Shown: positions 37,801-45,299 of the stretch, piece after piece
How positions within the stretch are numbered: position 1 is the first letter of the stretch
Layout of the letters: every line of letters begins with the position of its first letter
Assembly: GCA_016787525.1 (NCBI GenBank)
Contig: JAEUUP010000002.1
Coordinates: 1 to 64,000 of the forward strand
Direction of reading: 5' to 3'
Length of the DNA: 64,000 bases
Source of the DNA: Saprospiraceae bacterium
GTDB taxonomy: Bacteria > Bacteroidota > Bacteroidia > Chitinophagales > Saprospiraceae
Notes under the pieces: generated by a model
The model's database searches: none
Told to the model about the DNA's origin: nothing
Seen by the model: only the letters and a program-made list of their open reading frames with translations
Position numbers and translations under genes: made by a program

Positions 37801-39138
37801 ATTTTACCCGCAGGACAACACATTATGCGTCTTGCTTTTGACAACGGTGGCTTCAATATTGGCCGGATTTCGTTCACCCGTACGGGTAATGCGGAGCCTG
37901 CTTTAAGCCTTTCTGCGACGACATTAACCCTGCCGATGATTGTCAACGCAACCCAAACTTTTAACGTCACTTCAAACGTCAGCTGGACAGCAACGAGCAA
38001 CCAAAATTGGCTAACGGTTAGTGATTTGACGGGATTTGGCAGTAAAACGGTGCGCGTAACCGCCCAAGAAAACACGACAACTGCGGCGCGCACGGCTGTT
38101 GTGACTGTTTCGGGCGTGGGTGTTGCCACCCAAACGGTAACTGTAACCCAAGAAGCGGGCGGTTTTTCTTATCTCTTGACTTCTGCGAATGCCTTGACCA
38201 TTAATTCGACGGCGAATAGCGTACAAATATTTGATATTACGGCAAATGTCGGCTGGACAGCAACAAGCGACCAATCGTGGTTGGCAATTAATAATGCATC
38301 CGGAACGGGTAGTGCCAGATTGACGCTCACGGCTCAGGCAAACACTGCAACAACCGAAAGAACGGCCAGAGTGACCGTCACGGGAGCCGGTTTGGCACCC
38401 AAAATCGTGACCATTACACAAAGCGCGGCTCCTTTGGTCTTATCATTACCCATTGATTTTGAACTCGTTGGCACTTACGGATTTATTGATTTTGATGGCG
38501 GCGCAGCCAGCGTTATTGCCAATCCGCGCCCAACGGGTATCAATACGAGCCCGAAAATTGCCCAAATCGTCAGAAATGCGGGTGCAACTTGGGCAGGCAG
38601 TAAATTGATTCTGCCCAACAGGCTCGATTTTGCCAACGGCAGCACGTTTACCATGAAAGTATATTCGCCCAAAGTGGGTTTGCCCGTTCTTTTCAAATTG
38701 GAAGGCAATGCCAGCACTGAAATACTGACCAAAACAACGGTCGCCAACGCTTGGGAAGAGTTGAGATGGAATTTTGCGGGCAGACCGTCAAATACCTACA
38801 ATGCTTTGGTGTTCATGTTCGACTTTGGGACGGTTGGCGATGGCTCGGCTAATTCAACGTTCTGGTTCGACGATGTCAATTTGGTCGGTACAACCAGTGC
38901 GCAGGATTTAGACGATTCCAAAATTTCCATTTTCCCCAATCCTGCTAATGATATTTTGTTCATAAACGGATTGCTTACCAAGTCGGACGTTTCGATTCAC
39001 GACATAAGCGGTAAAATGCTGCTGAACCAGCAGGTCAGCATTGGCCAAATTGACATCAGCCGTTTGCCGAGTGGTCTTTATTTCATAAAAATTGGAACAC
39101 CCACAAGCACTGTGACTAAAAGATTTGTGAAACAATAG
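34879..39138 (+). CDS. GH81 endo-beta-1,3-glucanase with CBM6, BACON and T9SS domains
   Basis: A 1419-residue secreted enzyme. Signal peptide 1-22. The GH81 domain spans about 30-700, with SDWWTGLLTY, NDHHFHYGYF (Asp near the barrel) and NNQESSSEAMN (catalytic Glu residues). It attacks laminarin, curdlan or callose internally. Next come an Ig-like piece (KVEFYDGNTLVATT), a CBM6 (about 840-990, LEAGNYDYYEGG...IGRISFTR), two BACON repeats (about 1000-1180, each with WTATS and TVT) and a jelly-roll. The T9SS sorting domain (IFPNPANDILFI...RFVKQ) ends the protein. The gene has no motif copy in 4.3 kb and seems somewhat richer in GC than its neighbours, hinting at later arrival. Confidence 0.92.
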   Translation: MKKIHQLLSLCLIALPFVLVAQIVPVGSGSYTTQLPPADAAGRNKNPSGTPRLSGIAASKPVPTSDWWTGLLTYDGANLYNYPLSMRGNNNGLVVSYTFLGNGVNDTRQPMSAEQPLLVGVSGLSNTFPTVSDYSDWTVTAAWNSGGRSFSATMGMGMPFVYCTKGSADTASVTINSGTVLVQNEMILVTNAISGANFAVYAPVGSTWTKSGSVYTSTLNNKNYFSVAMLPQGVAAATAANDFKEYAYVFPTNTTVSWTYDNATSVVKTTFTVTPDRKEGTGTNVLLGLLPHQWAHLGAASGQPGAYSYRTSRGTMKMLAANTFVVENKFKGILSTLPNTGKYSENFDLSALNRKVDLLKGTSLDLWTDSYNEGLAMNRLIQVARIADQIKNTEARDKIINTVKVRLENWFKATPSENAFVFMYNSLWTTLIGYPAGHSADANLNDHHFHYGYFINAATAVEQFQPGWAAQWGGMVNLLIKDAANWEKSDAQFPFLRHFNPYAGHSFATGLLNNEPHGNNQESSSEAMNFNAALINWGQLTGNTAIRDLGIYLYTTEQTGIEEYWLDMQRRNFSPNYGHKLCSRVWGNGVDAATFWTADIAATYGIELFPMTGASLYLGHHQTYATALWNEMKTRTTILTPPTLNPNLWSDIYWSFLALTDPKSAVNLYDAYPNYPVKFGCSDAHTYHWLHGLNGAGIIDTTITANHPMAVVFNKAGDKTYVAHNYGSSAVTVTYSDGFTMNVPARTLKTSKDVAVSGKLTASATQVATNGSVNLSLSTTGTGITKVEFYDGNTLVATTMTTPYSAVVTNLTAKVHDFYAKIYVGTNFELSNIVSVISGEQKAYNNAIISIPSQTLEAGNYDYYEGGIGQNIAYFDASTTNEAGAFRAPEYVDAGPTANEGNTVGWIDNGEWLEYTVNVAQAGTYDLSIRYASGNTAGGGPFRIEVDGNTVSGNITVGSTGNWNTWASKAVTGVILPAGQHIMRLAFDNGGFNIGRISFTRTGNAEPALSLSATTLTLPMIVNATQTFNVTSNVSWTATSNQNWLTVSDLTGFGSKTVRVTAQENTTTAARTAVVTVSGVGVATQTVTVTQEAGGFSYLLTSANALTINSTANSVQIFDITANVGWTATSDQSWLAINNASGTGSARLTLTAQANTATTERTARVTVTGAGLAPKIVTITQSAAPLVLSLPIDFELVGTYGFIDFDGGAASVIANPRPTGINTSPKIAQIVRNAGATWAGSKLILPNRLDFANGSTFTMKVYSPKVGLPVLFKLEGNASTEILTKTTVANAWEELRWNFAGRPSNTYNALVFMFDFGTVGDGSANSTFWFDDVNLVGTTSAQDLDDSKISIFPNPANDILFINGLLTKSDVSIHDISGKMLLNQQVSIGQIDISRLPSGLYFIKIGTPTSTVTKRFVKQ

Positions 39139-39146
39139 AGCCTGAA

Positions 39147-39188
39147 TACTGAGGGGGTGTTTCCAACGATGGGAACACCCCCTCAGTA
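39147..39188. terminator. Bidirectional terminator made of two inverted motif copies
   Basis: TACTGAGGGGGTGTT (39147-39161) faces AACACCCCCTCAGTA (39174-39188); the inner bases TCC and GGA extend the stem. It lies between converging GH81 and galT, 9 and 3 bases from their stop codons. Paired uptake sequences serve as terminators in the same way in Neisseria. Confidence 0.85.
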
Positions 39189-39191
39189 ACT

Positions 39192-40247
39192 TTATCTTTT
39201 ATAATGCTCGCCAGTCACCTCCCGCAGCCGCCTCGCCGCCTGTTCAGGCGTAATATCTCGTTGAGGATTTGCCAGCATCTCGTATCCCACCATGAATTTT
39301 TTGACCGTGGCTGACCGTAAAAGTGGCGGATAAAAACTGTGGTGCCAATGCCACGCCGTGTGTTCTTTTCCATCCGTCGGAGCTTGATGGATGCCTGCCG
39401 AATACGGAAACGACGTTTCAAAAAGATTGTCATATCGAATCGTCAATTGCCGTAAAACATTGGCGTAGGCCGTCTTTTCCGCGTCGGTCATGTCCGTGAT
39501 GCGCGCCATCGCGCGGAGCGGTACAATCATCGCCTCGAATGGCCAAACTGCCCAAAACGGAACGAGTGCCACAAAATGCTCGTTTTTGATAACAATGCGC
39601 TCTTCTTTTTCCAATTCTGCCGTCAAATAATCCGACAATAAGGTGCGTCCGTTTTGCTCAAAATAACGGATTTGCGCTTGTTGTTTCTTGAATGGTTCAT
39701 CGGGAATGGACGCTTGCGCCCAAATCTGCCCGTGCGGATGCGGATTCGAACAACCCATGATTGCGCCTTTGTTTTCAAAAATTTGGACGTAATTGATAAA
39801 ATCCTTCGCCCCCAAAGTCGCGTATTCCGCACACCACAAATCCACCACTTTGCGAATCTGCTCCGTCGTCATTTCGGGCAAAGTCACATCGTGGCGCGGC
39901 GAAAAACAAATCACCCGACTCAAGCCCCGCTCGTGTTTGACTTGAAAAAGTGCGTTGGGCGACACATTACCCCCCTCAGTATGAGCCACTTCATCTACCA
40001 AAAGTGCCGCAAAATCGTTGTCGAAAGCATAAACATCAGCATAATCGGGATTGGTGTCACCATTAGCACGCTTGTTCGTTGGGCAGAGATAGCATGTTGG
40101 GTCGTAAGTAGGACGGTTATCAGCAGCATTTTTCTCAACTTGTCCTTGCCAAGGGCGTTTGGTGCGATGTGGCGAAACCAACACCCACGAGTCGGTCAAA
40201 GGATTGTAACGACGATGCGGGTGTTCATCAAAACTGAAAGCTGTCAT
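39192..40247 (-). CDS. galT: UDP-glucose-hexose-1-phosphate uridylyltransferase
   Basis: A 351-residue cytoplasmic enzyme of the Leloir pathway: exchanges galactose-1-phosphate for the glucose-1-phosphate of UDP-glucose. The active site His170-Pro-His172-Gly-Gln (NPHPHGQIW) is intact, with His172 as nucleophile. Cys52/Cys55 (CYLC) form half of the zinc site. [17 protein letters not shown] is the conserved C-terminal block. Last gene of the operon with galK 50 bases upstream. One motif copy (39972) lies against the coding direction and encodes SYGG-like linker residues between conserved blocks. Confidence 0.95.
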   Translation of the reverse strand: MTAFSFDEHPHRRYNPLTDSWVLVSPHRTKRPWQGQVEKNAADNRPTYDPTCYLCPTNKRANGDTNPDYADVYAFDNDFAALLVDEVAHTEGGNVSPNALFQVKHERGLSRVICFSPRHDVTLPEMTTEQIRKVVDLWCAEYATLGAKDFINYVQIFENKGAIMGCSNPHPHGQIWAQASIPDEPFKKQQAQIRYFEQNGRTLLSDYLTAELEKEERIVIKNEHFVALVPFWAVWPFEAMIVPLRAMARITDMTDAEKTAYANVLRQLTIRYDNLFETSFPYSAGIHQAPTDGKEHTAWHWHHSFYPPLLRSATVKKFMVGYEMLANPQRDITPEQAARRLREVTGEHYKR

Positions 40248-40297
40248 ATTTTATAATTAATTGGTAATCAAAAAGTTAAACTAAAGTCACTTGCTTA

Positions 40298-41443
40298 CTA
40301 TGCGTCTAAACGTGTCGTGCCATTTGAAATAGTAACAACATAAGTTTTTAAATCAATCTTAAATTTTTTGAAATAAGCCGTTTTCATGTCTTCTATAAAC
40401 TGCGGAATAGCCGCCGTTTTAACCAAATTAATCGTGCAACCACCGAAGCCACCGCCCATCATACGGCTGCCAAAAACAGCCTCATTTTTCTTTGCTCTTT
40501 TAACCAGAAAGTCCAATTCGGGGCAACTGACTTCGTAATAATGCGACAACCCCAAGTGCGTTTCAAACATTTTTTGTCCAAAAGCTGCTAAATCATGCCG
40601 TTCTAAATCTTTGCACGCTGCCTCAACGCGAGCAATTTCCTTCACAATATATTGGCAACGTTGAAAAACAAGTAGTGGCATTTCGTCTCTGTGTTTTTTC
40701 AAAAATGATAGTGGCACATCGCGCAGCGTAGATACTGAGGGGTCATATTTTTGCAAAATAGACACCCCTTCTTCGCATTGTTTTCGACGAATATTGTACT
40801 GACCATCTGCCAACGAATGTTTTACATCCGAATCGCAGAGGACAATTTTTATATCTTTAAAATCAAAAGGGAAATATTGAAACTCAAGGGAACGGCAATC
40901 TAAACGCATCACTTTGCCTGCCTGCCCCATCATCGAAGCAAACATATCCATGATGCCGCATTGCACACCAACAAATTGATTTTCAGCCCGTTGTGCCAAT
41001 TTGACCAATTCCATACGAGGTTTTTTGAGGTCAAACAATTCATTGATAGCAAACGCCAAACCCGCCTCTACGGCAGCCGACGACGACAAACCCGCACCCA
41101 AAGGTACATCGCCACCAAACACCAAATTGAACCCTGACGACAAAGGCTGTTCTTTTTGGAACTGCTCGACAACGCCTAAAAGATAATTGACCCAACTTTG
41201 TGCCGACGACACGATGTTACTGAGGGGTACGATTTCGAGGTTTTCGTAGTCCATTGAGTACAAATGCAGCGCATTATCTGCCCGTTTTCCGATGGCAAAT
41301 GTGATTTTTTTGTCAATCGCAGCTGGTAAAACCCAGCCGCCGTTGTAGTCGAGGTGTTCGCCTATCAAATTGATGCGTCCTGGCGAAGTGACGATGACAT
41401 CGGGCGTGTGGCTAAAGAGACTTTGGTATTTTTCGCTAATCAT
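40298..41443 (-). CDS. galK: Galactokinase
   Basis: A 381-residue GHMP kinase that phosphorylates galactose at C1. The N-terminal substrate motif PGRINLIGEHLDYNGG (21-36) is the galactokinase signature. The ATP-binding loop is PLGAGLSSSAAVEAG, the catalytic Asp lies in CGIMDMFAS, and MMGGGFGGCTI is GHMP motif 3. It is co-transcribed with the upstream GH2 (14-base gap) and downstream galT. Motif copies 40733 (DPSVST) and 41218 (VPLSNI) lie outside the conserved motifs. Confidence 0.95.
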   Translation of the reverse strand: MISEKYQSLFSHTPDVIVTSPGRINLIGEHLDYNGGWVLPAAIDKKITFAIGKRADNALHLYSMDYENLEIVPLSNIVSSAQSWVNYLLGVVEQFQKEQPLSSGFNLVFGGDVPLGAGLSSSAAVEAGLAFAINELFDLKKPRMELVKLAQRAENQFVGVQCGIMDMFASMMGQAGKVMRLDCRSLEFQYFPFDFKDIKIVLCDSDVKHSLADGQYNIRRKQCEEGVSILQKYDPSVSTLRDVPLSFLKKHRDEMPLLVFQRCQYIVKEIARVEAACKDLERHDLAAFGQKMFETHLGLSHYYEVSCPELDFLVKRAKKNEAVFGSRMMGGGFGGCTINLVKTAAIPQFIEDMKTAYFKKFKIDLKTYVVTISNGTTRLDA

Positions 41444-41457
41444 ACACGTTTTTTAAT

Positions 41458-43482
41458 TTATAACTTTGAATCGTACACACAAAATCCTTTTTTATTTTCA
41501 ATAATCAAAGTTTGAGCGGCTGTTTTATTTATTTTTAGTTCAACGGTCTTGCCAATCCCAATTTCAGAAATTGGATAACTGCCCACGACTTTAGTCCCTT
41601 CCATAAGTTTCAAAACGTGATTTTTGATGGTATAAGACGGAAAATCGGGCTTCGCAGTGATGCTGATTTTGTCTTTTTCGACTACCACAATAATGGGCGA
41701 TAAATTTTTTTGAAAAGCTTTGTAGAGTTCTCTTGGCTCGCGTTTTTCATCAATCATACCCCACGGACGATAGCCGCTTTCATTCGTATTCGGGTAGCGA
41801 CTTGCATAATCGAAGGCTGTCCAATGCGATGCACCAACCGCGTAAGGGTTTTGTTTGAGTACCTCTATGAACTCGTTTAAGTTTTTGATACGCTCTTGCT
41901 CACTTTTCACTTCGTCGCTGCGTTTGCCAAATTCGCTGGCAAAAATGGGCTTTTCGGGGTATTTTTCGTGAAATACTTTGATACTTTTTTCCAAACCTTT
42001 GCCCGATGAATAGCAATTGAAACTGATAAAGTCGCAATGTCGCATCGCATCGTGCGGGACTTTTATCGCTTCGGCATTTGCCGCAAAATTGAGTGCGGCG
42101 AAAGTTATCAAACGGGTTGAATCCAATGCACGGTATTTGGCGGCGTGATAGCGCGTCCATTCATCGCCTTCGGAAGTCCAACTATCGTACTCGTTGCCTG
42201 TGCTGTACGCCACGATGGACGGACTGTTCCAATAAGTTTCCACAAATTCGGTCATTTGCGCCGAAAACTCATCTCTGGCGCGTTGACTGTTCATCAAAAC
42301 GGGCGAAATCTGCCAAGCAGGAATTTCGGCGACAATCAAATAGCCGTTTTCATCTGCCCATTTATAATAATATTTGCTGGCAGGTGTGTGGCACAACCTC
42401 GAAAAAATCATATTGCCATTGCGAAGCATAGCCATTTCTTGTTGAGCTAACACATCGGGGTCAGTCGAACCATAAACGGGGTGGTCAGAAGCCCGATTTG
42501 CACCCGCGACGCGCAACGGTTGACCGTTCAAAAGCAATTGCGCTTTTGCTTTATCCACCCGAAATTCTCGAATACCGAAGTAAGTCGCGTAGGTACTGAG
42601 GGGGGTATTTTTGGCACTTAGATTGGTCTGAACATCGTATAAATTAGGGTCGTCAAAATCCCATAAAAGCACGTCTGCTGCATTCAATTTGGCTTCGATT
42701 AAGACTTTTTCTTTGCTAAAAGCAGGTAATTTGACTTGTTTTTCAAGTGTCAATACTTTTTTCCCTGTTGTCCGATTCGTAAGAATTGAAGTCAAGTTAA
42801 CCGTTGTGTCGCTCAAAGATTTGTTCTCAATCCATGTGGCTATTGTAAGATTGGCAGTTTTGGTTTTTAAATTAGGCGTAGCTTCTATTTTTTGATTAAC
42901 TACATAAATTTTACTCGTTATCAAGAGGCTCACATCGCGTGTGATGCCGCCGTATTCGTACCAAGGAAAAAGTTGGTGGCGCGGATTATCGCCAATTTTC
43001 ACACCCGGCATCGAAAATTCGTCCCAAGAATTATCCACTTCGATGGACAAAAAATTGACATCGGGATAGACCAAATGTTTAGAAATATCCACCGAAAAAG
43101 GCGTATAACCGCCTGAATGATACGCCGCGAGTGTACCATTGACGAAAATGCGGCATTTCTGAAACACCGCTTCAAAATGTAGCCTCACCGTTTTGTCTTT
43201 TATCGCCGTTGGCAATTTGAAACCTTTGCGATACCACGATTTGCCGATGTGGTTGTACCGCCTGTCCAAACTCCAACAATGCGGCACAGTGACTTTGTCA
43301 AACGCCTCTGCCAAGTACAAACTGTCTTTTTCCGCTACTTTCCAAGGTTTTTGCCAACCAACAATTTCACCTTTGTTCAAGGGGTCAATAGCGAAGTTCC
43401 AAGTGCCGTTGAGAGAAATGTCTTGGGCTTGTATTTGGAAGAAAACAAGATTGAGTAGCAGACAAAAAAGGTGTTTTTTCAT
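41458..43482 (-). CDS. GH2 family glycoside hydrolase (beta-galactosidase/glucuronidase type)
   Basis: A 674-residue periplasmic protein with signal peptide 1-19 (FQIQAQ). The sugar-binding jelly-roll (VTVPHCWSLDRRYNHIGKSWYRKGF), Ig domain and TIM barrel follow; YSTGNEYDSW gives the acid/base Glu and FASEFGKR the nucleophile Glu. ASHWTAFDYASR follows the nucleophile. Standing before galK/galT and after a Na+ symporter, it most likely releases galactose, though family homologues include glucuronidases. Motif copy 42594 (TPLST) joins two domains. Confidence 0.85.
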   Translation of the reverse strand: MKKHLFCLLLNLVFFQIQAQDISLNGTWNFAIDPLNKGEIVGWQKPWKVAEKDSLYLAEAFDKVTVPHCWSLDRRYNHIGKSWYRKGFKLPTAIKDKTVRLHFEAVFQKCRIFVNGTLAAYHSGGYTPFSVDISKHLVYPDVNFLSIEVDNSWDEFSMPGVKIGDNPRHQLFPWYEYGGITRDVSLLITSKIYVVNQKIEATPNLKTKTANLTIATWIENKSLSDTTVNLTSILTNRTTGKKVLTLEKQVKLPAFSKEKVLIEAKLNAADVLLWDFDDPNLYDVQTNLSAKNTPLSTYATYFGIREFRVDKAKAQLLLNGQPLRVAGANRASDHPVYGSTDPDVLAQQEMAMLRNGNMIFSRLCHTPASKYYYKWADENGYLIVAEIPAWQISPVLMNSQRARDEFSAQMTEFVETYWNSPSIVAYSTGNEYDSWTSEGDEWTRYHAAKYRALDSTRLITFAALNFAANAEAIKVPHDAMRHCDFISFNCYSSGKGLEKSIKVFHEKYPEKPIFASEFGKRSDEVKSEQERIKNLNEFIEVLKQNPYAVGASHWTAFDYASRYPNTNESGYRPWGMIDEKREPRELYKAFQKNLSPIIVVVEKDKISITAKPDFPSYTIKNHVLKLMEGTKVVGSYPISEIGIGKTVELKINKTAAQTLIIENKKGFCVYDSKL

Positions 43483-43543
43483 AATTTTAGCTGAATTTTC
43501 TATTCAGAAAGGGTGTTTTACTGAGGGTGGTAGTTTCTCCATG

Positions 43544-45184
43544 TCATCGTGTTTTCCACAACCCAAAACCGCCACCCATCGCCGTTAAAACCCCAATTGT
43601 AATCGCAGTTTGTCCTCTATCCGCAAAAAAACCTAAGAGCGCGATGCCCAAACCGACAAACGTGATAGACGATAAAATGACCTTGACACCAAACCGATTT
43701 TGCTCGTCGGCATCGTCGTGACTGTGCGTAGACTCCCGATTTTGGAGACTTTCTAAGGAGAAAACGGCGGTTTTTTGATTGAAATAATAGTACAATTCAA
43801 AAAGCAGCATGACCAAAAAAGGCAAACCCACACCCAAAGCGGTTTCAGTTGTGCGGCTCAATTTGAAGCCTAATACTGAGGGGGCAGCCAATTTGAGAAA
43901 AAGACTGATAATCAAGCCCGTCAAAGAAGCCGTTATGACCGTCAAAGCCGTCGGACGTTTGGAATAGAGCGACCAAATAATCGGCACAAACAACGCCCCG
44001 CCTGCAATAGAAGCCGTACTCAACACCATTTCGACGATACCGCCGACTTTCGGAACGAGTATCGCAATCCAAATAGTCAAGCCGCCGAAAAAAACCGTGA
44101 AAGCACGCGCTGCGAAAATCAAAGTCTTTTCTGAGGCTTGCGGTTGAAACACTTTTTTATAAACATCATTCGCAAAAACCGTTGCGACCAAATTGATTGT
44201 TGTGTTGGCTTTGCTTGCTGTTGCCGAAATCATACCCGCCAAGACCAAACCGATGAGTCCTGCGGGAAGGATTTTCTGACAGAGCATCATGTACGCGCCT
44301 TCGGGTTCGAGACCAACCAAATTGGGATTAATGATGCGGTAAATCATCGGTGGCAACATCCAAATAAAAGGACTGATGAAGTACAAAGCCGCGAACAAAT
44401 AAGCCACTTTTTGCGCGTTTTTCTCCGTCGAAACGCTGGTATAGCGCTGCACATACGCCCAATTGCCGCCGATATAGGCGGTTTGATAAAGCATGAAAGC
44501 CAATAAAAAACTGGGCGGAAAATCGGTATTTGAGAAGTTGAAGAAGTCTTGCGGAGCGTTTTGAATGAAACCGCTCACGCCGTTGATTTCAGTAAAAGCC
44601 ATCGGAATCACAATCAAAACCGCACAAGTCAAAATCACAAATTGCACCACGTCAGTCACTAAAACCGCCCACAAACCACCCGCCGACGTGTACAAAACGA
44701 TGATGCCGCCGATGATAATGATGCACGCTTCGAGCGACAAAGGCGAAGCCACTTGTACCATTTTGCCGACTGGATACAAGACAGAAGCCGTCGTAAACAG
44801 ACCGTGCAGCATGATGAGAAAGGTATAAAACTGCTGCGTTGGCGTGTTGAAACGCTTGCCGATGTACTCGGCGGCGGTCAGTGCGCCCGTTCGTTTCCAC
44901 GTTTTGGCAATAAACCATGCGACCAATAAGCCACCAAAAACCATCGTGAGTTGAATACCATTCGCTACAAAACCCGCTTTGTAGGCAATAGACCCCCAAA
45001 CGACGAACGTACCCGCCGAAAAATAGCTGATAAACAGCGACAGACCGTTTATCCACCAAGGCGTTTCGCCGCCCGCCTCAAAAAAGGATTGGGCGTTTTT
45101 GCTACCCATGCGCGTAAACGCCATACCGATAGCGAGAATGAGGGCAGCAAAAACTGCCATGACGATGAGGTCTAATTGTACCAT
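43544..45184 (-). CDS. Sodium/solute symporter (SSS family)
   Basis: A 546-residue inner-membrane protein with about 13-14 hydrophobic segments. The start at 45184 (MVQLDLIVMAVFAALI) is chosen because a longer frame would begin in a REP sequence. ETPWWINGLSLFISYFSAGTFVVWGSIAY and AGMISATASKANTTINLVATVFANDVYKK are SSS landmarks near the sodium site. In this operon, galactose or a galactoside is the likely cargo. One motif copy (43874) codes for APSVLG in a loop between helices. A near-copy (TTACTGAGGGTGG, 43518) lies just after the preceding gene's start. Confidence 0.9.
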   Translation of the reverse strand: MVQLDLIVMAVFAALILAIGMAFTRMGSKNAQSFFEAGGETPWWINGLSLFISYFSAGTFVVWGSIAYKAGFVANGIQLTMVFGGLLVAWFIAKTWKRTGALTAAEYIGKRFNTPTQQFYTFLIMLHGLFTTASVLYPVGKMVQVASPLSLEACIIIIGGIIVLYTSAGGLWAVLVTDVVQFVILTCAVLIVIPMAFTEINGVSGFIQNAPQDFFNFSNTDFPPSFLLAFMLYQTAYIGGNWAYVQRYTSVSTEKNAQKVAYLFAALYFISPFIWMLPPMIYRIINPNLVGLEPEGAYMMLCQKILPAGLIGLVLAGMISATASKANTTINLVATVFANDVYKKVFQPQASEKTLIFAARAFTVFFGGLTIWIAILVPKVGGIVEMVLSTASIAGGALFVPIIWSLYSKRPTALTVITASLTGLIISLFLKLAAPSVLGFKLSRTTETALGVGLPFLVMLLFELYYYFNQKTAVFSLESLQNRESTHSHDDADEQNRFGVKVILSSITFVGLGIALLGFFADRGQTAITIGVLTAMGGGFGLWKTR

Positions 45185-45190
45185 AAGCCA

Positions 45191-45299
45191 GCCCCCTAAA
45201 TCCCCCAAAGGGGGACTTTTTTGATTCGTTCGTTAATATTTGTCTCAAAAATTTCAAAACTTCCCGCTTTAAAGTCCCCCTTTGGGGGATTTAGGGGGC
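45191..45299. repeat. Inverted REP pair, 29-bp perfect arms
   Basis: The arm 45191-45219 starts GCCCCCTAAATCCCCCAAAG; its exact inverse is 45271-45299. Each arm is itself a small hairpin (CCCCCAAAGGGGG). This sequence type is common between genes in Bacteroidota genomes. It lies in the oxidoreductase-symporter gap and supplies the last codons and stop (GCC CCC TAA) of the upstream gene. Confidence 0.9.

Noticed and set aside
45185-45208. Upstream start for the symporter
   Set aside because: The extra residues are translated REP sequence.
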